Notes: generated by a model not told the origin, from the sequence alone. DNA of 64,000 nt from Rhizobium sp. Leaf262 (GCF_001422245.1 NZ_LMMM01000016.1:1242-65241), one strand, 5' to 3'. Numbered from the stretch's first letter, positions 1-10,606 are shown. Translations and numbers: made by a program.

Positions 1-98
1 TGATCGTTCCGATCGCGATGGAAGAAAAGCTGCGCTTCGCGATCCGCGAAGGCGGCCGTACCGTCGGCGCCGGCATCGTCGCCTCGATCGTCGAGTAA
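1..98 (+). CDS. tuf: Elongation factor Tu, C-terminal end (partial)
   Basis: Only the last 31 codons and the TAA stop are inside the window. The reading frame starts at base 3 and ends ...[17 protein letters not shown], which is the conserved C-terminus of EF-Tu domain 3. EF-Tu carries aminoacyl-tRNA to the ribosome as a GTP complex. A tuf copy directly before rpsJ is the normal end of the str operon in alphaproteobacteria. The gene starts outside the window, so nothing can be said about its G domain or its regulation. Confidence 0.95.
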
Positions 99-456
99 TA
101 GGGCAGGCGGCGTCTGCGACGCCGCAGCCTCTACGTCGGGCTTAGGTCCGGCGGGATAATTCTGGACAATGGCGGTGTGAAAAGCACCGCCATTGGACGT
201 TTGATAAAAAGCATCATGGCGTTGCACTTTTAGTGCTTGAAAAATTCGGTGAAAGCGCGTAAACGCGCACTCACACTCACCAGTCGGATTCGTGACGTTT
301 CGCGAAGCCCGGTGATTTAGCAATACAGACTACTGAAATGATTGGGCACTTCGCGTGCTTCTCTCGATTTTTGAAAATCTGCGGCGCCACGATCAACTAG
401 GTTCATGTATTTCCGCGTGCGGAAATCAAAAAAAACAAAGAACAAGGACAAGACGA
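99..456. other. tuf-rpsJ intergenic region with one hairpin
   Basis: No gene is seen in these 358 bases. A perfect 10-bp stem lies at 168-177 and 185-194 with a 7-base loop. It has no following T-run, so it is at best a weak terminator or a processing or pausing site. The stretch before rpsJ probably holds the S10 operon promoter, but I cannot point to convincing -35 and -10 boxes. An upstream in-frame start at 355 would extend S10 by 34 residues unlike the family, so it is not used. Confidence 0.5.
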
Positions 457-765
457 ATGAACGGCCAGAATATCCGTATCCGCCTCAAGGCGTTTGATCA
501 CCGGATCCTCGATGCCTCTACCCGTGAGATCGTGTCGACCGCCAAGCGCACCGGCGCCAGCGTTCGCGGCCCGGTTCCACTGCCTACCCGCATCGAAAAG
601 TTTACCGTTAACCGCTCTCCTCACGTTGACAAGAAGAGCCGTGAGCAGTTCGAAATGCGGACGCACAAGCGTCTTCTCGATATCGTTGACCCAACTCCGC
701 AGACTGTCGATGCTTTGATGAAGCTCGATCTCGCTGCTGGCGTTGACGTGGAAATCAAGCTCTAA
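457..765 (+). CDS. rpsJ: Ribosomal protein S10 (uS10)
   Basis: This is the 102-residue S10 of the 30S subunit, beginning [19 protein letters not shown]. The family's long beta-hairpin contacts 16S rRNA in the head, and in E. coli S10 also joins NusB in antitermination. The ATG at 457 is chosen because it matches the usual length and follows an AAGGAC ribosome binding site at 444-449. It is the first gene of the S10 operon and is 170 bases from rplC. That gap contains no gene. Confidence 0.98.
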
Positions 766-935
766 GACCTCGGCCTGACCTTGCGAAAGTAAGGGCCGAT
801 ATAACAAGGAAGGTACGTGGAGCAATCCAACGTCTTCCAATCCGGAGACCGGAAACGTCGTGAGATGTCGAAGGGAACTCCTTAACAAAGGCCAGAGAGG
901 GTTTTCCCTTCAAGGCTCGCAAGAGGATTGAACCA

Positions 936-1577
936 ATGCGTTCAGGTGTGATTGCACAGAAAGTGGGTATGACCCGCGTCTATAACGACGCAGGTGAACA
1001 TATCCCAGTAACAGTATTGCGTTTGGATAACGTACAAGTCGTTTCCCAGCGCACGGAAGACAAGAATGGCTACACCGCAGTTCAGCTCGGTGCAGGCCAG
1101 TCCAAGGTCAAGAACACGTCGAAGGCGCTCCGCGGTCATTTTGCGGTCGCAAGCGTCGAGCCGAAAGCAAAGCTCGTCGAGTTCCGGGTTTCTCCCGAGA
1201 ACCTCATCGACGTCGGTGCAACACTGACCGCAGATCATTTCCAGGCTGGCCAGCTGGTAGACGTTACCGGCACCACGATCGGTAAGGGCTTCGCCGGTTC
1301 CATGAAGCGCCACAACTTCGGTGGTGGTCGCGCGTCGCATGGTAACTCGATCTCGCACCGTGCACATGGTTCGACCGGTTCGAACCAGGATCCGGGCAAG
1401 GTCTGGAAGGGCAAGCGCATGGCCGGTCACATGGGCCAGACACGCGTCACCACCCAGAACCTGGAAGTGGTCTCGACCGATGAAGGTCGTGGACTGATCC
1501 TCGTGAAGGGCGCCGTTCCCGGTTCCAAGGGTTCCTGGATCATCGTCCGCGACGCCGTTAAGTCGGCAGCGAAGTAA
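936..1577 (+). CDS. rplC: Ribosomal protein L3 (uL3)
   Basis: This 213-residue protein is the large-subunit assembly initiator L3. It has the conserved loop that reaches the peptidyl transferase centre, visible as [18 protein letters not shown] near residues 150-168, and the N-terminal [13 protein letters not shown] signature. The length fits alphaproteobacterial L3. It lies 13 bases before rplD, so the two are co-transcribed. Confidence 0.98.
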   Translation: MRSGVIAQKVGMTRVYNDAGEHIPVTVLRLDNVQVVSQRTEDKNGYTAVQLGAGQSKVKNTSKALRGHFAVASVEPKAKLVEFRVSPENLIDVGATLTADHFQAGQLVDVTGTTIGKGFAGSMKRHNFGGGRASHGNSISHRAHGSTGSNQDPGKVWKGKRMAGHMGQTRVTTQNLEVVSTDEGRGLILVKGAVPGSKGSWIIVRDAVKSAAK

Positions 1578-1590
1578 GGGAGCCTCACCA

Positions 1591-2211
1591 ATGGAATTGA
1601 ACGTCAAAACCCTCGAGGGAAAAGACGCCGGCAAGGTATCCCTGTCGGACGAAATTTTCGGCCTCGACCCACGCCAGGACATCCTGGCCCGCATGGTTCG
1701 TTACCAGCTCGCCAAGAAGCAGCAGGGAACGCACAAGTCCAAGAACCGTTCGGAAGTTTCCCGCACGGGCGCAAAGATGTACAAGCAGAAGGGTACGGGC
1801 CGCGCTCGTCACCATTCGGCTCGCGCACCGCAGTTCCGCGGCGGCGGCAAGGCCCACGGCCCGGTCGTTCGCAGCCACGCTCATGACCTTCCAAAGAAGG
1901 TTCGTGCGCTTGCCCTGCGTCACGCACTCTCGGCAAAGCTGAAGGCTGAAGACCTGATCATCGTCGATCAGCTCGTAGCCAGCGATGCAAAGACAAAGGC
2001 TCTGCTGGGCAATTTCGCAACGCTTGGCCTAACCAACGCTCTCGTCATCGGCGGCGCTGAACTTGATGGCAACTTCAAGCTCGCAGCACAGAACATTCCA
2101 AACGTGGACGTTCTGCCGATCCAGGGCATCAATGTTTACGACATCCTGCGTCGTGGCAAGCTCGTGCTTTCCAAGGCTGCAGTAGAAGCCCTTGAGGAGC
2201 GGTTCAAATGA
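1591..2211 (+). CDS. rplD: Ribosomal protein L4 (uL4)
   Basis: This 206-residue L4 has the arginine- and glycine-rich extended loop ([20 protein letters not shown], about residues 66-85) that lines the peptide exit tunnel. In E. coli L4 represses its own S10 operon, but whether that holds here cannot be seen. Its stop overlaps the rplW start by four bases (ATGA at 2208), which suggests translational coupling. Confidence 0.98.
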   Translation: MELNVKTLEGKDAGKVSLSDEIFGLDPRQDILARMVRYQLAKKQQGTHKSKNRSEVSRTGAKMYKQKGTGRARHHSARAPQFRGGGKAHGPVVRSHAHDLPKKVRALALRHALSAKLKAEDLIIVDQLVASDAKTKALLGNFATLGLTNALVIGGAELDGNFKLAAQNIPNVDVLPIQGINVYDILRRGKLVLSKAAVEALEERFK

Positions 2212-2501
2212 CGGATCTTCGCCACTACGATGTGATCGTGTCTCCATCGATCACTGAAAAGTCGACGCTGGTCTCCGAACAGAACCAGGTCGTATTCAAC
2301 GTCGCCAAGGACGCTTCGAAGCCTGAAATCAAGGCAGCTATCGAAGCACTCTTCGGCGTCAAGGTCACGGCTGTGAACACACTTATCCGTAAGGGTAAGA
2401 CCCGTCGTTTCCGTGGATTCGCTGGTAAGCGTAAGGATGTCAAGAAAGCCATCGTTACGCTGGCCGAAGGTCAATCCATCGACGTGTCCACCGGACTCTA
2501 A
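2208..2501 (+). CDS. rplW: Ribosomal protein L23 (uL23)
   Basis: This 97-residue protein begins [20 protein letters not shown], the typical L23 N-terminus. L23 sits at the tunnel exit and docks trigger factor and SRP. The basic loop [19 protein letters not shown] near residues 62-80 is the rRNA-binding extension. It overlaps rplD by four bases and is followed after 44 bases by rplB. Confidence 0.98.
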   Translation: MTDLRHYDVIVSPSITEKSTLVSEQNQVVFNVAKDASKPEIKAAIEALFGVKVTAVNTLIRKGKTRRFRGFAGKRKDVKKAIVTLAEGQSIDVSTGL

Positions 2502-2545
2502 AGGTTAGGCCCAAGCGGGCAAAGACCCAAAAGGGAACAAATACA

Positions 2546-3382
2546 ATGGCATTGAAAAGTTTCAATCCGACCACGCCAAGCCAGCGTCAGCTGGTTATCG
2601 TGGACCGTTCTTCGCTCTACAAGGGCAAGCCGGTAAAGGCTCTTACAGAGGGCCTCAGCTCGAAGGGTGGCCGTAACAACCAGGGCCGGATCACCGTTCG
2701 TTTTCAGGGCGGCGGTCACAAGCGGACCTACCGTCTGGTAGACTTCAAGCGTCGTAAATTCGACGTTGAAGGTACGGTCGAGCGTCTGGAATATGACCCT
2801 AACCGCACCGCATTCATCGCGCTCGTGACATACACGGACGGCGAACAGGCTTACATTCTCGCGCCACAGCGTCTCGCTGCCGGTGACAAGGTGATCGCCT
2901 CCGAAAAGCAGGTTGACGTGAAGCCAGGCAACACTATGCCTCTTCAGTACATTCCTGTCGGATCGATCATCCACAACGTCGAGATGAAGCCTGCAAAGGG
3001 TGGTCAGATTGCCCGCTCTGCCGGTACCTATGTCCAGCTCGTTGGTCGCGATGCAGGGATGGCGATCCTTCGCTTGAACTCCGGTGAGCAGCGTTTGGTG
3101 CATGGCTCTTGCCTTGCTTCCATCGGCGCTGTCTCGAATGCCGATCATGGCAACATCAACGACGGCAAAGCTGGTCGTTCACGCTGGCGCGGCAAGAAGC
3201 CTCACGTTCGCGGTGTCGTGATGAACCCGGTCGACCACCCTCACGGTGGTGGTGAAGGTCGCACGTCGGGTGGTCGTCACCCGGTTACCCCTTGGGGTAA
3301 GCCTACCAAGGGCAAGCGCACCCGCTCGAACAAGTCGACCGACAAGTTCATCATGCGTTCGCGCCATCAGCGCAAGAAGTAA
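2546..3382 (+). CDS. rplB: Ribosomal protein L2 (uL2)
   Basis: This 278-residue L2 has an OB-fold plus an SH3-like domain. The family signature [14 protein letters not shown] is present near residues 227-240, including the histidine linked to peptidyl transferase activity in E. coli. The very basic C-terminus is typical. The gene lies between rplW and rpsS (15-base gap) in the standard S10 operon order. Confidence 0.98.
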   Translation: MALKSFNPTTPSQRQLVIVDRSSLYKGKPVKALTEGLSSKGGRNNQGRITVRFQGGGHKRTYRLVDFKRRKFDVEGTVERLEYDPNRTAFIALVTYTDGEQAYILAPQRLAAGDKVIASEKQVDVKPGNTMPLQYIPVGSIIHNVEMKPAKGGQIARSAGTYVQLVGRDAGMAILRLNSGEQRLVHGSCLASIGAVSNADHGNINDGKAGRSRWRGKKPHVRGVVMNPVDHPHGGGEGRTSGGRHPVTPWGKPTKGKRTRSNKSTDKFIMRSRHQRKK

Positions 3383-3397
3383 GAGAGGAACTCTCAA

Positions 3398-3676
3398 ATG
3401 GCTCGTTCAGTATGGAAAGGTCCGTTTGTTGACGGCTATCTTCTCACTAAGGCTGAGAAGGTACGTGAAGGCGGACGCAATGAAGTGATCAAGATCTGGA
3501 GCCGTCGCTCCACGATCCTGCCGCAGTTCGTTGGTCTGACATTCGGCGTCTACAACGGCAGCAAGCATGTGCCCGTCTCGGTCAACGAAGACATGGTCGG
3601 ACACAAGTTCGGTGAATTCTCTCCGACCCGGACCTATTACGGTCATGGTGCGGACAAGAAGGCAAAGAGGAAGTAA
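3398..3676 (+). CDS. rpsS: Ribosomal protein S19 (uS19)
   Basis: This 92-residue protein starts [16 protein letters not shown] and contains the conserved [16 protein letters not shown] block. S19 forms the head of the 30S subunit with S13 and contacts the A-site tRNA region. It stops only two bases before the rplV start, so coupled translation is likely. Length and N-terminus agree with the family. Confidence 0.98.
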   Translation: MARSVWKGPFVDGYLLTKAEKVREGGRNEVIKIWSRRSTILPQFVGLTFGVYNGSKHVPVSVNEDMVGHKFGEFSPTRTYYGHGADKKAKRK

Positions 3677-3678
3677 TC

Positions 3679-4068
3679 ATGGCGAAGGCTAAGACCGAAC
3701 GCCGGCTGAAGGACAATGAGGCTCAGGCCATTGCCCGTACGCTTCGCGTCAGCCCCCAGAAACTGAACCTGGTTGCCGCTCTTATCCGTGGCAAGAAGGT
3801 TGATCGCGCTCTCGCCGAGCTCGAATTCTCCCGCAAGCGTATCGCTTCCACCGTCAAGAAGACGCTGGAATCGGCTATCGCGAACGCAGAAAACAACCAT
3901 GACCTCGACGTCGACGCTCTCGTCGTCGCCGAGGCCTATGTCGGCAAGTCCATCACCATGAAGCGTTTCCACGCTCGTGGCCGTGGCCGTGCATCGCGTA
4001 TCGAAAAGCCGTTCTCTCACTTGACGATCGTTGTTCGTGAAGTGGAAGAAAAAGGGGAGGCCGCATAA
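3679..4068 (+). CDS. rplV: Ribosomal protein L22 (uL22)
   Basis: This 129-residue L22 has the start [19 protein letters not shown] and the beta-hairpin [18 protein letters not shown] that extends into the exit tunnel (macrolide resistance region in the family). Its TAA stop shares one base with the rpsC start (TAATG at 4066-4070), a tight coupling. Confidence 0.98.
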   Translation: MAKAKTERRLKDNEAQAIARTLRVSPQKLNLVAALIRGKKVDRALAELEFSRKRIASTVKKTLESAIANAENNHDLDVDALVVAEAYVGKSITMKRFHARGRGRASRIEKPFSHLTIVVREVEEKGEAA

Positions 4069-4799
4069 TGGGTCAGAAAATCAATCCAATCGGCTTCCGC
4101 CTCGGCATTAACCGTACGTGGGACAGCCGCTGGTATGCAGACACTGCCGAATACGGCAAGCTTCTGCACGAAGACCTCGCTATCCGCGCCTACCTGATCA
4201 AGGAATTGAAGCAGGCTGGTATCGCCAAGGTTGTCATCGAGCGTCCGCACAAGAAGTGCCGCGTGACCATTCACTCGGCTCGTCCGGGTCTGATCATCGG
4301 CAAGAAGGGTGCAGACATCGAAAAGCTTCGCAAGAAGATTTCCGAGATGACCTCTTCTGAAACGCACCTCAACATCGTTGAAGTGCGCAAGCCTGAAATC
4401 GACGCAACACTCGTTGCTCAGTCGATCGCTCAGCAGCTTGAGCGCCGCGTGGCTTTCCGCCGCGCCATGAAGCGCGCTGTTCAGTCCGCACTGCGTCTTG
4501 GCGCCGAAGGCATCAAGATCACCTGCGGTGGCCGTCTTGGCGGCGCTGAAATCGCTCGTACCGAATGGTACCGCGAAGGCCGCGTTCCTTTGCACACACT
4601 GCGTGCGGACATCGATTACGGTACGGCTGAAGCCGAAACCGCGTTCGGCATCTGCGGCATCAAGGTCTGGATCTTCAAGGGCGAAATCCTTGAGCACGAT
4701 CCGATGGCTTCCGAGCGTCGTGGGCTCGAAGGCGATGCACAGGGTCCGGCAAGCCGTGAGCGCGGCGATCGTGGCGACCGTCGCCGCGAAAACGCTTGA
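4068..4799 (+). CDS. rpsC: Ribosomal protein S3 (uS3)
   Basis: This 243-residue S3 has an N-terminal KH domain with the loop [13 protein letters not shown] near residues 74-86, and the C-terminal ACGGRLGG-type block (here [13 protein letters not shown]). It forms the mRNA entry helicase site with S4 and S5. The C-terminal tail is rich in Arg, Asp and Gly, about ten residues longer than in E. coli, as is common in rhizobia. Confidence 0.98.
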   Translation: MGQKINPIGFRLGINRTWDSRWYADTAEYGKLLHEDLAIRAYLIKELKQAGIAKVVIERPHKKCRVTIHSARPGLIIGKKGADIEKLRKKISEMTSSETHLNIVEVRKPEIDATLVAQSIAQQLERRVAFRRAMKRAVQSALRLGAEGIKITCGGRLGGAEIARTEWYREGRVPLHTLRADIDYGTAEAETAFGICGIKVWIFKGEILEHDPMASERRGLEGDAQGPASRERGDRGDRRRENA

Positions 4800-4837
4800 T
4801 TGACGCTGGCGAAAGATAAGCTCGGAGAAGTTAGAAA

Positions 4838-5251
4838 ATGTTGCAGCCAAAGCGTACTAAGTACCGTAAGCAGTTTAAGGGTCGCATTAAAGGCGTGGCC
4901 AAGGGCGGCTTTGACCTGGCATTCGGTGAATTCGGCTTGAAGTCGCAGGAACCGAACCGCGTGAACGCGCGCGAGATCGAGGCGGCCCGCCGCGCGATCA
5001 CGCGTTACATGAAGCGCGCTGGTCGTGTGTGGATCCGCGTATTCCCAGACACTCCGGTCACGGCGAAGCCGACCGAAGTTCGTATGGGTAAGGGCAAGGG
5101 TTCTGTTGAATACTGGGCATGCAAGGTCAAGCCCGGTCGTATGATGTTCGAGATCGACGGTGTTTCCGAGGAGATCGCCCGCGAGGCGCTTCGTCTCGGC
5201 GCTGCCAAGCTCTCGGTGAAGACGCGCTTCGTTCAGCGCATCGCAGAGTAA
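4838..5251 (+). CDS. rplP: Ribosomal protein L16 (uL16)
   Basis: This 137-residue protein begins [16 protein letters not shown] and carries the signature [20 protein letters not shown] near residues 76-95. L16 organises the A-site region of the 50S subunit. It is 38 bases after rpsC and 12 bases before rpmC. Confidence 0.98.
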   Translation: MLQPKRTKYRKQFKGRIKGVAKGGFDLAFGEFGLKSQEPNRVNAREIEAARRAITRYMKRAGRVWIRVFPDTPVTAKPTEVRMGKGKGSVEYWACKVKPGRMMFEIDGVSEEIAREALRLGAAKLSVKTRFVQRIAE

Positions 5252-5263
5252 GGAGCAGGCACC

Positions 5264-5464
5264 ATGAAAGCCGAAGACGTTCGCGGCCTCAGCGCCGATC
5301 AGCTCAAGGACAAACTCGTCGACCTGAAGAAGGAGCAGTTCAACCTGCGCTTCCAGAAGGCAACCGGCCAGTTGGAAAAGTCCTCGCGCATCGACGAAGT
5401 CCGTAAGGACATCGCCCGCGTGAAAACCATTGCCCGCCAGAAGGCGGCAGAAGCCAAGGCCTAA
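5264..5464 (+). CDS. rpmC: Ribosomal protein L29 (uL29)
   Basis: This is the 66-residue two-helix protein L29 with the conserved [20 protein letters not shown] stretch. It lies at the tunnel exit next to L23. It starts 12 bases after rplP and ends 12 bases before rpsQ, in the standard S10 operon order. Confidence 0.98.
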   Translation: MKAEDVRGLSADQLKDKLVDLKKEQFNLRFQKATGQLEKSSRIDEVRKDIARVKTIARQKAAEAKA

Positions 5465-5476
5465 AGGAAGAATAAT

Positions 5477-5713
5477 ATGCCTAAACGCATTCTGCAGGGC
5501 GTCGTTGTGTCCGACAAGAACGAGAAGACTGTCGTAGTTCGCGTCGAGCGCCGATTCGCTCACCCGCTGCTTCAGAAGACCGTTCGCCGTTCGAAGAAGT
5601 ACAAGGCGCACGACGAAAACAACCAGTACAAGATCGGCGATGTCGTTTCCATCGAGGAATGCGCGCCAATCTCCAAGGATAAGCGCTGGACGGTCGTTTC
5701 CGCCCAGGCATAA
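5477..5713 (+). CDS. rpsQ: Ribosomal protein S17 (uS17)
   Basis: This is a 78-residue OB-fold protein beginning [21 protein letters not shown]17 is a primary 16S rRNA binder of the 30S body. It is the last gene of the S10 block, because a terminator-like hairpin (5773-5802) and a 232-base gap follow before rplN. Confidence 0.98.
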   Translation: MPKRILQGVVVSDKNEKTVVVRVERRFAHPLLQKTVRRSKKYKAHDENNQYKIGDVVSIEECAPISKDKRWTVVSAQA

Positions 5714-5772
5714 TTTCAACAGATTTTCGCGCAGGCCTTGCTATATGCGCGAAAGTCTGTATGAAGCAGCAC

Positions 5773-5802
5773 AAGAACGCTCGTTCACGGGCGTTCTTTT
5801 GC
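5773..5802 (+). terminator. Terminator-like hairpin after rpsQ
   Basis: An 11-bp stem (5773-5783 with 5788-5798, one G-T pair) encloses a TTCA loop and ends in TTTT followed by GCTTT. This is the form of a moderate intrinsic terminator and marks the border between the S10 and spc blocks. The rest of the gap up to 5945 has no gene and may hold a promoter for rplN. Confidence 0.7.
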
Positions 5803-5945
5803 TTTGATGCGCACGGAAGGTCCTTTGGGAAACCACCCTGTCACGATTATTCCGCGCGAAAACAGAGACATTTCATAAGCTGGAACAGGGGGCCGTTCGC
5901 TAGGCGTGCCCAACCGGTCCGGTAACAACAAGAAGGCGACCTGAC

Positions 5946-6314
5946 ATGATTCAGATGCAAACAAACCTCGACGTGGCGGATAATTCCGGCGCACGTCGTG
6001 TCATGTGCATCAAGGTGCTGGGCGGCTCGAAGCGCAAGTATGCTTCCGTTGGCGACATTATCGTCGTTTCGATCAAGGAAGCAATTCCGCGCGGCCGCGT
6101 CAAAAAGGGCGACGTGATGAAGGCGGTCGTTGTTCGTACCGCCAAGGACATCCGCCGCGCTGACGGCAGCGTCATCCGTTTCGATAATAACGCAGCCGTT
6201 CTTATCGATAACAAGAAAGAGCCGATCGGCACCCGTATCTTCGGACCGGTTCCACGCGAACTTCGCGCCAAGAACCACATGAAGATCATCTCGCTGGCTC
6301 CAGAAGTACTGTAA
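5946..6314 (+). CDS. rplN: Ribosomal protein L14 (uL14)
   Basis: This 122-residue protein begins [20 protein letters not shown] and contains [17 protein letters not shown], both diagnostic of L14. L14 lies at the subunit interface and takes part in bridge B8. It is the first gene of the spc block and lies 12 bases before rplX. Confidence 0.98.
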   Translation: MIQMQTNLDVADNSGARRVMCIKVLGGSKRKYASVGDIIVVSIKEAIPRGRVKKGDVMKAVVVRTAKDIRRADGSVIRFDNNAAVLIDNKKEPIGTRIFGPVPRELRAKNHMKIISLAPEVL

Positions 6315-6326
6315 GGAGCGATAGCG

Positions 6327-6635
6327 ATGCAGAAAATTCGTAAAGGCGACAAGGTTGTCGTATTGACCGGTAAGGACAAGGGCCGTACCGGCGAAGTAAC
6401 ACAGGTCTTGCCGAAAGAAGACCGGGCTTTTGTGAGTGGCGTAAACATGGTGAAGCGTCACCAGCGCCAGACCCAGGGCCAGGAAGGCGGCATCATCAAC
6501 AAGGAAGCTTCCTTGCACATTTCCAACCTCGCCATCGCCGATAAGGATGGCAAGCCGACTCGCGTTGGTTTCAAGGTTGTTGACGGCAAGAAGGTCCGTG
6601 TGGCCAAGCGTTCGGGAGAAGTGATCGATGGCTGA
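6327..6635 (+). CDS. rplX: Ribosomal protein L24 (uL24)
   Basis: This 102-residue protein has the KOW motif at its N-terminus ([20 protein letters not shown]). L24 is an early 50S assembly protein near the tunnel exit. Its 3' end overlaps the rplE start by eight bases (6628-6635), implying coupled translation. Confidence 0.98.
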   Translation: MQKIRKGDKVVVLTGKDKGRTGEVTQVLPKEDRAFVSGVNMVKRHQRQTQGQEGGIINKEASLHISNLAIADKDGKPTRVGFKVVDGKKVRVAKRSGEVIDG

Positions 6636-7185
6636 GTCCAAGTACGAGCCGCGTCTCAAGGCTGAATACGTTTCCCGTATTCGTGGCGCGATGCAGGAGA
6701 AGTTCTCCTACGCGAACGTTATGATGATCCCAAAGCTGGAAAAGATCGTCATCAACATGGGTGTTGGCGAAGCAACGGCTGATTCGAAGAAGCCAACGGT
6801 TGCTGCTGGCGATCTGGCTGCAATCGCAGGTCAGAAGCCGGTTGTTACGAAGGCTCGCAATTCCATCGCGGGCTTCAAGGTTCGCGAAGGCATGCCAATC
6901 GGTGCGAAGGTTACTCTTCGTGGCGCCCGCATGTACGAATTCCTTGATCGTCTGGTCAACATCGCGCTTCCGCGCGTTCGCGACTTCCGGGGTCTGAACC
7001 CCAAGAGCTTTGACGGCCGTGGCAACTTCGCCATGGGCATCAAGGAGCACATTGTGTTCCCAGAGATCAACTACGATAAGGTTGATCAGATGTGGGGCAT
7101 GGACATCATCGTTTGCACGACGGCAACAACGGACGACGAAGCACGGGCTCTTCTGACAGAGTTCAACTTCCCGTTCCGTCAGTAA
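6628..7185 (+). CDS. rplE: Ribosomal protein L5 (uL5)
   Basis: This 185-residue protein has the L5 signature [20 protein letters not shown] and the block [19 protein letters not shown]5 binds 5S rRNA and the P-site tRNA elbow. It overlaps rplX by eight bases and is followed after 33 bases by rpsN. Confidence 0.98.
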   Translation: MAESKYEPRLKAEYVSRIRGAMQEKFSYANVMMIPKLEKIVINMGVGEATADSKKPTVAAGDLAAIAGQKPVVTKARNSIAGFKVREGMPIGAKVTLRGARMYEFLDRLVNIALPRVRDFRGLNPKSFDGRGNFAMGIKEHIVFPEINYDKVDQMWGMDIIVCTTATTDDEARALLTEFNFPFRQ

Positions 7186-7218
7186 CCGTAACGACGAGCG
7201 TAGAAAAGGAACTCCGAT

Positions 7219-7524
7219 ATGGCGAAAACAAGCGCAGTTGAAAAGAACAAGCGCCGCCGCAAGACAGTTGCCTCCCAGGCTGGCAAGCGTGCCTCCCTCA
7301 AGGCTATTGTCATGAACCAGTCCCTTCCGATCGAAGAGCGGTTCCAGGCAACTCTGAAGCTCGCTTCGCTGCCGCGTGACGGCTCGAAGACGCGTATCCG
7401 CAACCGCTGCGAAGTAACGGGCCGTCCGCGCGCGTTCTATCGTAAACTCAAGATGTCGCGTATCGCGCTTCGCGAGTTGGGCAATTCCGGCAAGGTGCCG
7501 GGTATTGTCAAGTCGAGCTGGTAA
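7219..7524 (+). CDS. rpsN: Ribosomal protein S14 (uS14), zinc-free form
   Basis: This 101-residue S14 is the long, zinc-independent form. Its C-terminal block [20 protein letters not shown] has a single cysteine instead of the CxxC pairs of the short form. It binds the 30S head late in assembly. The gene is 12 bases before rpsH. Confidence 0.98.
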   Translation: MAKTSAVEKNKRRRKTVASQAGKRASLKAIVMNQSLPIEERFQATLKLASLPRDGSKTRIRNRCEVTGRPRAFYRKLKMSRIALRELGNSGKVPGIVKSSW

Positions 7525-7536
7525 GGAGACGGGCAC

Positions 7537-7935
7537 ATGACAATGACTGATCCTTTGGGTGATATGCTCACCCGAATCCGCAATGGTGCAGCCCGTCGCA
7601 AGTCTTCGGTCAACACACCAGCATCCAGCCTGCGTGCACGCGTTCTCGACGTGCTTCAGGCTGAAGGCTACATTCGCGGTTATTCCAAGGTCGATTTCGA
7701 GAACGGCAAGTCCGAACTCACCATCGAGCTGAAGTACTACGAAGGCGCGTCCGTGATCCGTGAGATCGGCCGCGTTTCCAAGCCGGGCCGCCGGGTTTAT
7801 GTCTCGGTCAAGTCCATCCCGCAGGTCGCGAACGGCCTCGGCATCACCATCCTTTCGACTCCGAAGGGTGTGATGGCCGATCACCAGGCTCGCGAACAGA
7901 ACGTTGGTGGCGAGGTTCTTTGCTCGGTCTTCTAA
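7537..7935 (+). CDS. rpsH: Ribosomal protein S8 (uS8)
   Basis: This 132-residue S8 has the N-terminal [14 protein letters not shown] and the C-terminal [17 protein letters not shown] blocks. S8 binds the central domain of 16S rRNA, and in E. coli it represses the spc operon through an mRNA site near rplE. No such site was identified here. A second in-frame ATG two codons downstream is an equally possible start. Confidence 0.97.
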   Translation: MTMTDPLGDMLTRIRNGAARRKSSVNTPASSLRARVLDVLQAEGYIRGYSKVDFENGKSELTIELKYYEGASVIREIGRVSKPGRRVYVSVKSIPQVANGLGITILSTPKGVMADHQAREQNVGGEVLCSVF

Positions 7936-7978
7936 GACCCGAGCAAGGATCTCCTTAACGGACAGACAGGATAGAAAT

Positions 7979-8512
7979 ATGTCTCGTATCGGTAAAAAGC
8001 CCGTTCAGGTTCCTGCAGGTGTGACGGCCAATGTTGATGGCCAGAAGATTACTGCCAAGGGTCCTAAGGGCGAACTGTTCTTCGTCGCCAATGACGAAGT
8101 TCAGGTTAAACTGGAAGATGGTGCGGTCTCCGTAACGCCTGCCAATGACAGCAAGGAAGCTCGTTCCAAGTGGGGCATGTCCCGCACGATGGTCGAGAAC
8201 ATCTTCAAGGGTGTCAAGGACGGCTACGAACGCAAGCTCGAAATCAACGGCGTTGGTTATCGTGCTGCCATGCAGGGCAAGAACCTGCAGCTGGCACTCG
8301 GTTTCAGCCATGACGTGATCTACCAGACTCCGGAAGGCATCACCATTGCCGTTCCGAAGCCAACGGAAATCATCGTTTCGGGTATCAATAAGCAGCAGGT
8401 CGGTCAGGTTGCCGCGGAAATCCGCGAATACCGTGGTCCCGAGCCCTATAAGGGCAAAGGCGTCAAGTACGCCGAAGAACGGATCATCCGCAAAGAAGGC
8501 AAGAAGAAGTAA
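7979..8512 (+). CDS. rplF: Ribosomal protein L6 (uL6)
   Basis: This 177-residue L6 begins [15 protein letters not shown] and ends with the signature [20 protein letters not shown]. It has two related L6 domains and lies near the factor-binding site. The frame is open 75 bases further upstream, but the ATG at 7979 matches the family N-terminus. The upstream part would overlap rpsH. Confidence 0.98.
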   Translation: MSRIGKKPVQVPAGVTANVDGQKITAKGPKGELFFVANDEVQVKLEDGAVSVTPANDSKEARSKWGMSRTMVENIFKGVKDGYERKLEINGVGYRAAMQGKNLQLALGFSHDVIYQTPEGITIAVPKPTEIIVSGINKQQVGQVAAEIREYRGPEPYKGKGVKYAEERIIRKEGKKK

Positions 8513-8524
8513 GGATCACGCGAA

Positions 8525-8887
8525 ATGGCTAGCAGGAAAGAAGCACTTGCACGTCGCGCGAACCGCGTGCGCCGTCAGATCAAAGCGGTTGCCAACGGTC
8601 GTCCGCGCCTGTCGGTTCATCGCTCGTCGAAGAACATCTACGTTCAGGTTATCGATGACGTTGCAGGAAAGACGCTTGCGTCTGCCTCTACGCTCGAAGC
8701 TGATCTGCGCTCGTCCCTGAAGACGGGTGCAGACGTTGCAGCAGCTGCCGTCGTCGGCAGGCTGGTTGCAGAACGTGCCAGCAAGGCTGGTATCAAGGAC
8801 GTCGTATTCGACCGCGGCGCATTCATCTACCACGGCCGTATCAAGGCCTTGGCTGATGCTGCCCGTGAAGGCGGTCTGAACTTCTGA
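8525..8887 (+). CDS. rplR: Ribosomal protein L18 (uL18)
   Basis: This 120-residue protein has the L18 pattern [18 protein letters not shown] and a C-terminal [20 protein letters not shown] block. It binds 5S rRNA together with L5. It lies 12 bases after rplF. The following 119 bases contain an 8-bp hairpin (8896-8903 with 8911-8918) followed by GTTTT, before rpsE. Confidence 0.98.
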   Translation: MASRKEALARRANRVRRQIKAVANGRPRLSVHRSSKNIYVQVIDDVAGKTLASASTLEADLRSSLKTGADVAAAAVVGRLVAERASKAGIKDVVFDRGAFIYHGRIKALADAAREGGLNF

Positions 8888-9006
8888 TATTCGATCTGCC
8901 CGGGCAATGTCCGGGCAGGTTTTCACCGGACCATGCGGGTTTCAGCAATGAAGCCGATGGTCTTTTCGTTTGCCGTTCCACCCGCAAAAGAAAAAGGAAA
9001 AGGACA

Positions 9007-9576
9007 ATGGCACAGGAAAAAAGAGGTTCTCGCGACGATCGCCAGAACCGAGAAGAGCGCGATAGCGAATTCGTCGACAAGCTGGTCGCGATCAACCGCG
9101 TTGCAAAAGTCGTCAAGGGCGGCCGTCGTTTCGGTTTTGCTGCTCTCGTCGTTGTTGGCGACCAGAAAGGCCGCGTTGGCTTTGGTCACGGCAAGGCTCG
9201 TGAAGTTCCAGAAGCAATCCGCAAGGCGACCGAATCTGCCAAGCGCGATCTGATCTTCGTTCCACTTCGCGATGGCCGCACTCTGCATCACGATGTCAAC
9301 GGTCGCCACGGCGCCGGCAAGGTTCTGCTGCGCTCTGCAAAGGCTGGTACCGGTATCATCGCCGGCGGTCCGATGCGCGCTGTTTTCGAAACGCTCGGCG
9401 TTCACGACGTCGTCGCCAAGTCGACCGGTTCCTCGAACCCATATAACATGGTTCGCGCGACGTTCGACGCCCTGAAGCACCAGGTTCATCCTAAGGACAT
9501 CGCTGCACAGCGTGGTCTGAAGTATGCGACCCTTCAGTCTCGCCGCGCCGCTTCTGGCGTTGCTTCTGAAGAATAA
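9007..9576 (+). CDS. rpsE: Ribosomal protein S5 (uS5)
   Basis: This is a 189-residue S5 with an N-terminal double-stranded RNA-binding fold ([20 protein letters not shown]) and the conserved [20 protein letters not shown] region. It works in decoding accuracy and mRNA unwinding with S3 and S4. The ATG at 9007 follows AAAAGGA. An in-frame start further upstream is absent, so this start is firm. Confidence 0.98.
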   Translation: MAQEKRGSRDDRQNREERDSEFVDKLVAINRVAKVVKGGRRFGFAALVVVGDQKGRVGFGHGKAREVPEAIRKATESAKRDLIFVPLRDGRTLHHDVNGRHGAGKVLLRSAKAGTGIIAGGPMRAVFETLGVHDVVAKSTGSSNPYNMVRATFDALKHQVHPKDIAAQRGLKYATLQSRRAASGVASEE

Positions 9577-9587
9577 GGAGCAGGATC

Positions 9588-9794
9588 ATGGCCAAGAAGA
9601 CTACTGAAGCCAAGACGACTGTTACGGTCGAACAGATCGGCAGCCCCATTCGCCGCCCTGCGGTTCAGCGCCAGACGCTGATCGGCCTGGGTCTCAACAA
9701 GATGCACCGTCAGCGCACTCTGGAAGATACTCCAGCGGTTCGCGGCATGATCCGTGCTGTCCAGCATCTCGTTCGCGTCGTAGACGAGAAGTGA
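9588..9794 (+). CDS. rpmD: Ribosomal protein L30 (uL30)
   Basis: This 68-residue protein contains [20 protein letters not shown] and [20 protein letters not shown], which identify bacterial L30. It is 11 bases after rpsE and 16 bases before rplO in the usual spc order. Confidence 0.98.
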   Translation: MAKKTTEAKTTVTVEQIGSPIRRPAVQRQTLIGLGLNKMHRQRTLEDTPAVRGMIRAVQHLVRVVDEK

Positions 9795-9810
9795 GACGGA
9801 GGAAGTCATC

Positions 9811-10290
9811 ATGAAACTCAATGAAATTAAAGACAACGAAGGCTCCACGAAGGACCGTATCCGCGTAGGTCGCGGTATCGGTTCCGGCAAGGGCAAGACC
9901 GGTGGTCGCGGCGTCAAGGGTCAGAAGGCTCGTTCGGGCGTTGCCATCAACGGCTTCGAAGGCGGTCAGATGCCAATCTACCGTCGTCTGCCAAAGCGCG
10001 GCTTCACCAACATCTTCGCATCTGAATTCGTCACCGTTTCGCTCGGTCGCGTTCAGGCTGCTATCGATGCGGGCAAGCTCGATGCCAAGGCAACGATCGA
10101 TGCTGCTGCTCTCAAGGCTGCTGGCGTCATTCGTCGCCCCAAGGACGGCGTTCGCATTCTGGCTGACGGCGAGCTGAAGACGAAGGTTTCCTTCGAAGTT
10201 GCTGGTGCGTCCAAGCCTGCTGTTGAAAAAATCGAGAAGTCTGGTGGTTCCATCAAGCTTCTGGTTGTTGCAGCCGAAGCCGCAGAGTAA
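9811..10290 (+). CDS. rplO: Ribosomal protein L15 (uL15)
   Basis: This 159-residue L15 has the glycine- and arginine-rich N-terminal region [20 protein letters not shown] and the C-terminal beta domain. It is a late 50S assembly protein. It precedes secY after a 316-base gap with a hairpin. Confidence 0.98.
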   Translation: MKLNEIKDNEGSTKDRIRVGRGIGSGKGKTGGRGVKGQKARSGVAINGFEGGQMPIYRRLPKRGFTNIFASEFVTVSLGRVQAAIDAGKLDAKATIDAAALKAAGVIRRPKDGVRILADGELKTKVSFEVAGASKPAVEKIEKSGGSIKLLVVAAEAAE

Positions 10291-10606
10291 TATAAGACAA
10301 CGAACGCCCGGTGTGTTTCACTCCGGGCGTTCGCGCTCTAAAGTCGCATAAGCCTTTGAATCCTAATCAATTATATCAAAGATTATGCGGATACTCTCAA
10401 GCAGCGTGAAAATGTTGCGGGGGGAGCCTCACAGTTCCGAAGCATTCAGGTGAATGTGGAGCGGACGAACGAAAACGCGGGTGAGGCATGATTCGGCGAG
10501 AAAGCCGCGATCCGTCCGAAGCCCGGTTTTTGAACCAGTATCTTTTAGACCTTTTCCGGAATTGCCGGTTTCCGTGCCGCTGGACAAGGGTCATGCGGAG
10601 AAATTT
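10291..10606 (+). other. rplO-secY gap with an 11-bp hairpin
   Basis: No gene is recognised in these 316 bases. A perfect 11-bp stem (10301-10311 with 10323-10333, 11-base loop) follows rplO but has no T-run, so it may slow or process the transcript instead of ending it. The frame of secY stays open back to 10454, but the residues there do not resemble SecY. Confidence 0.6.
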
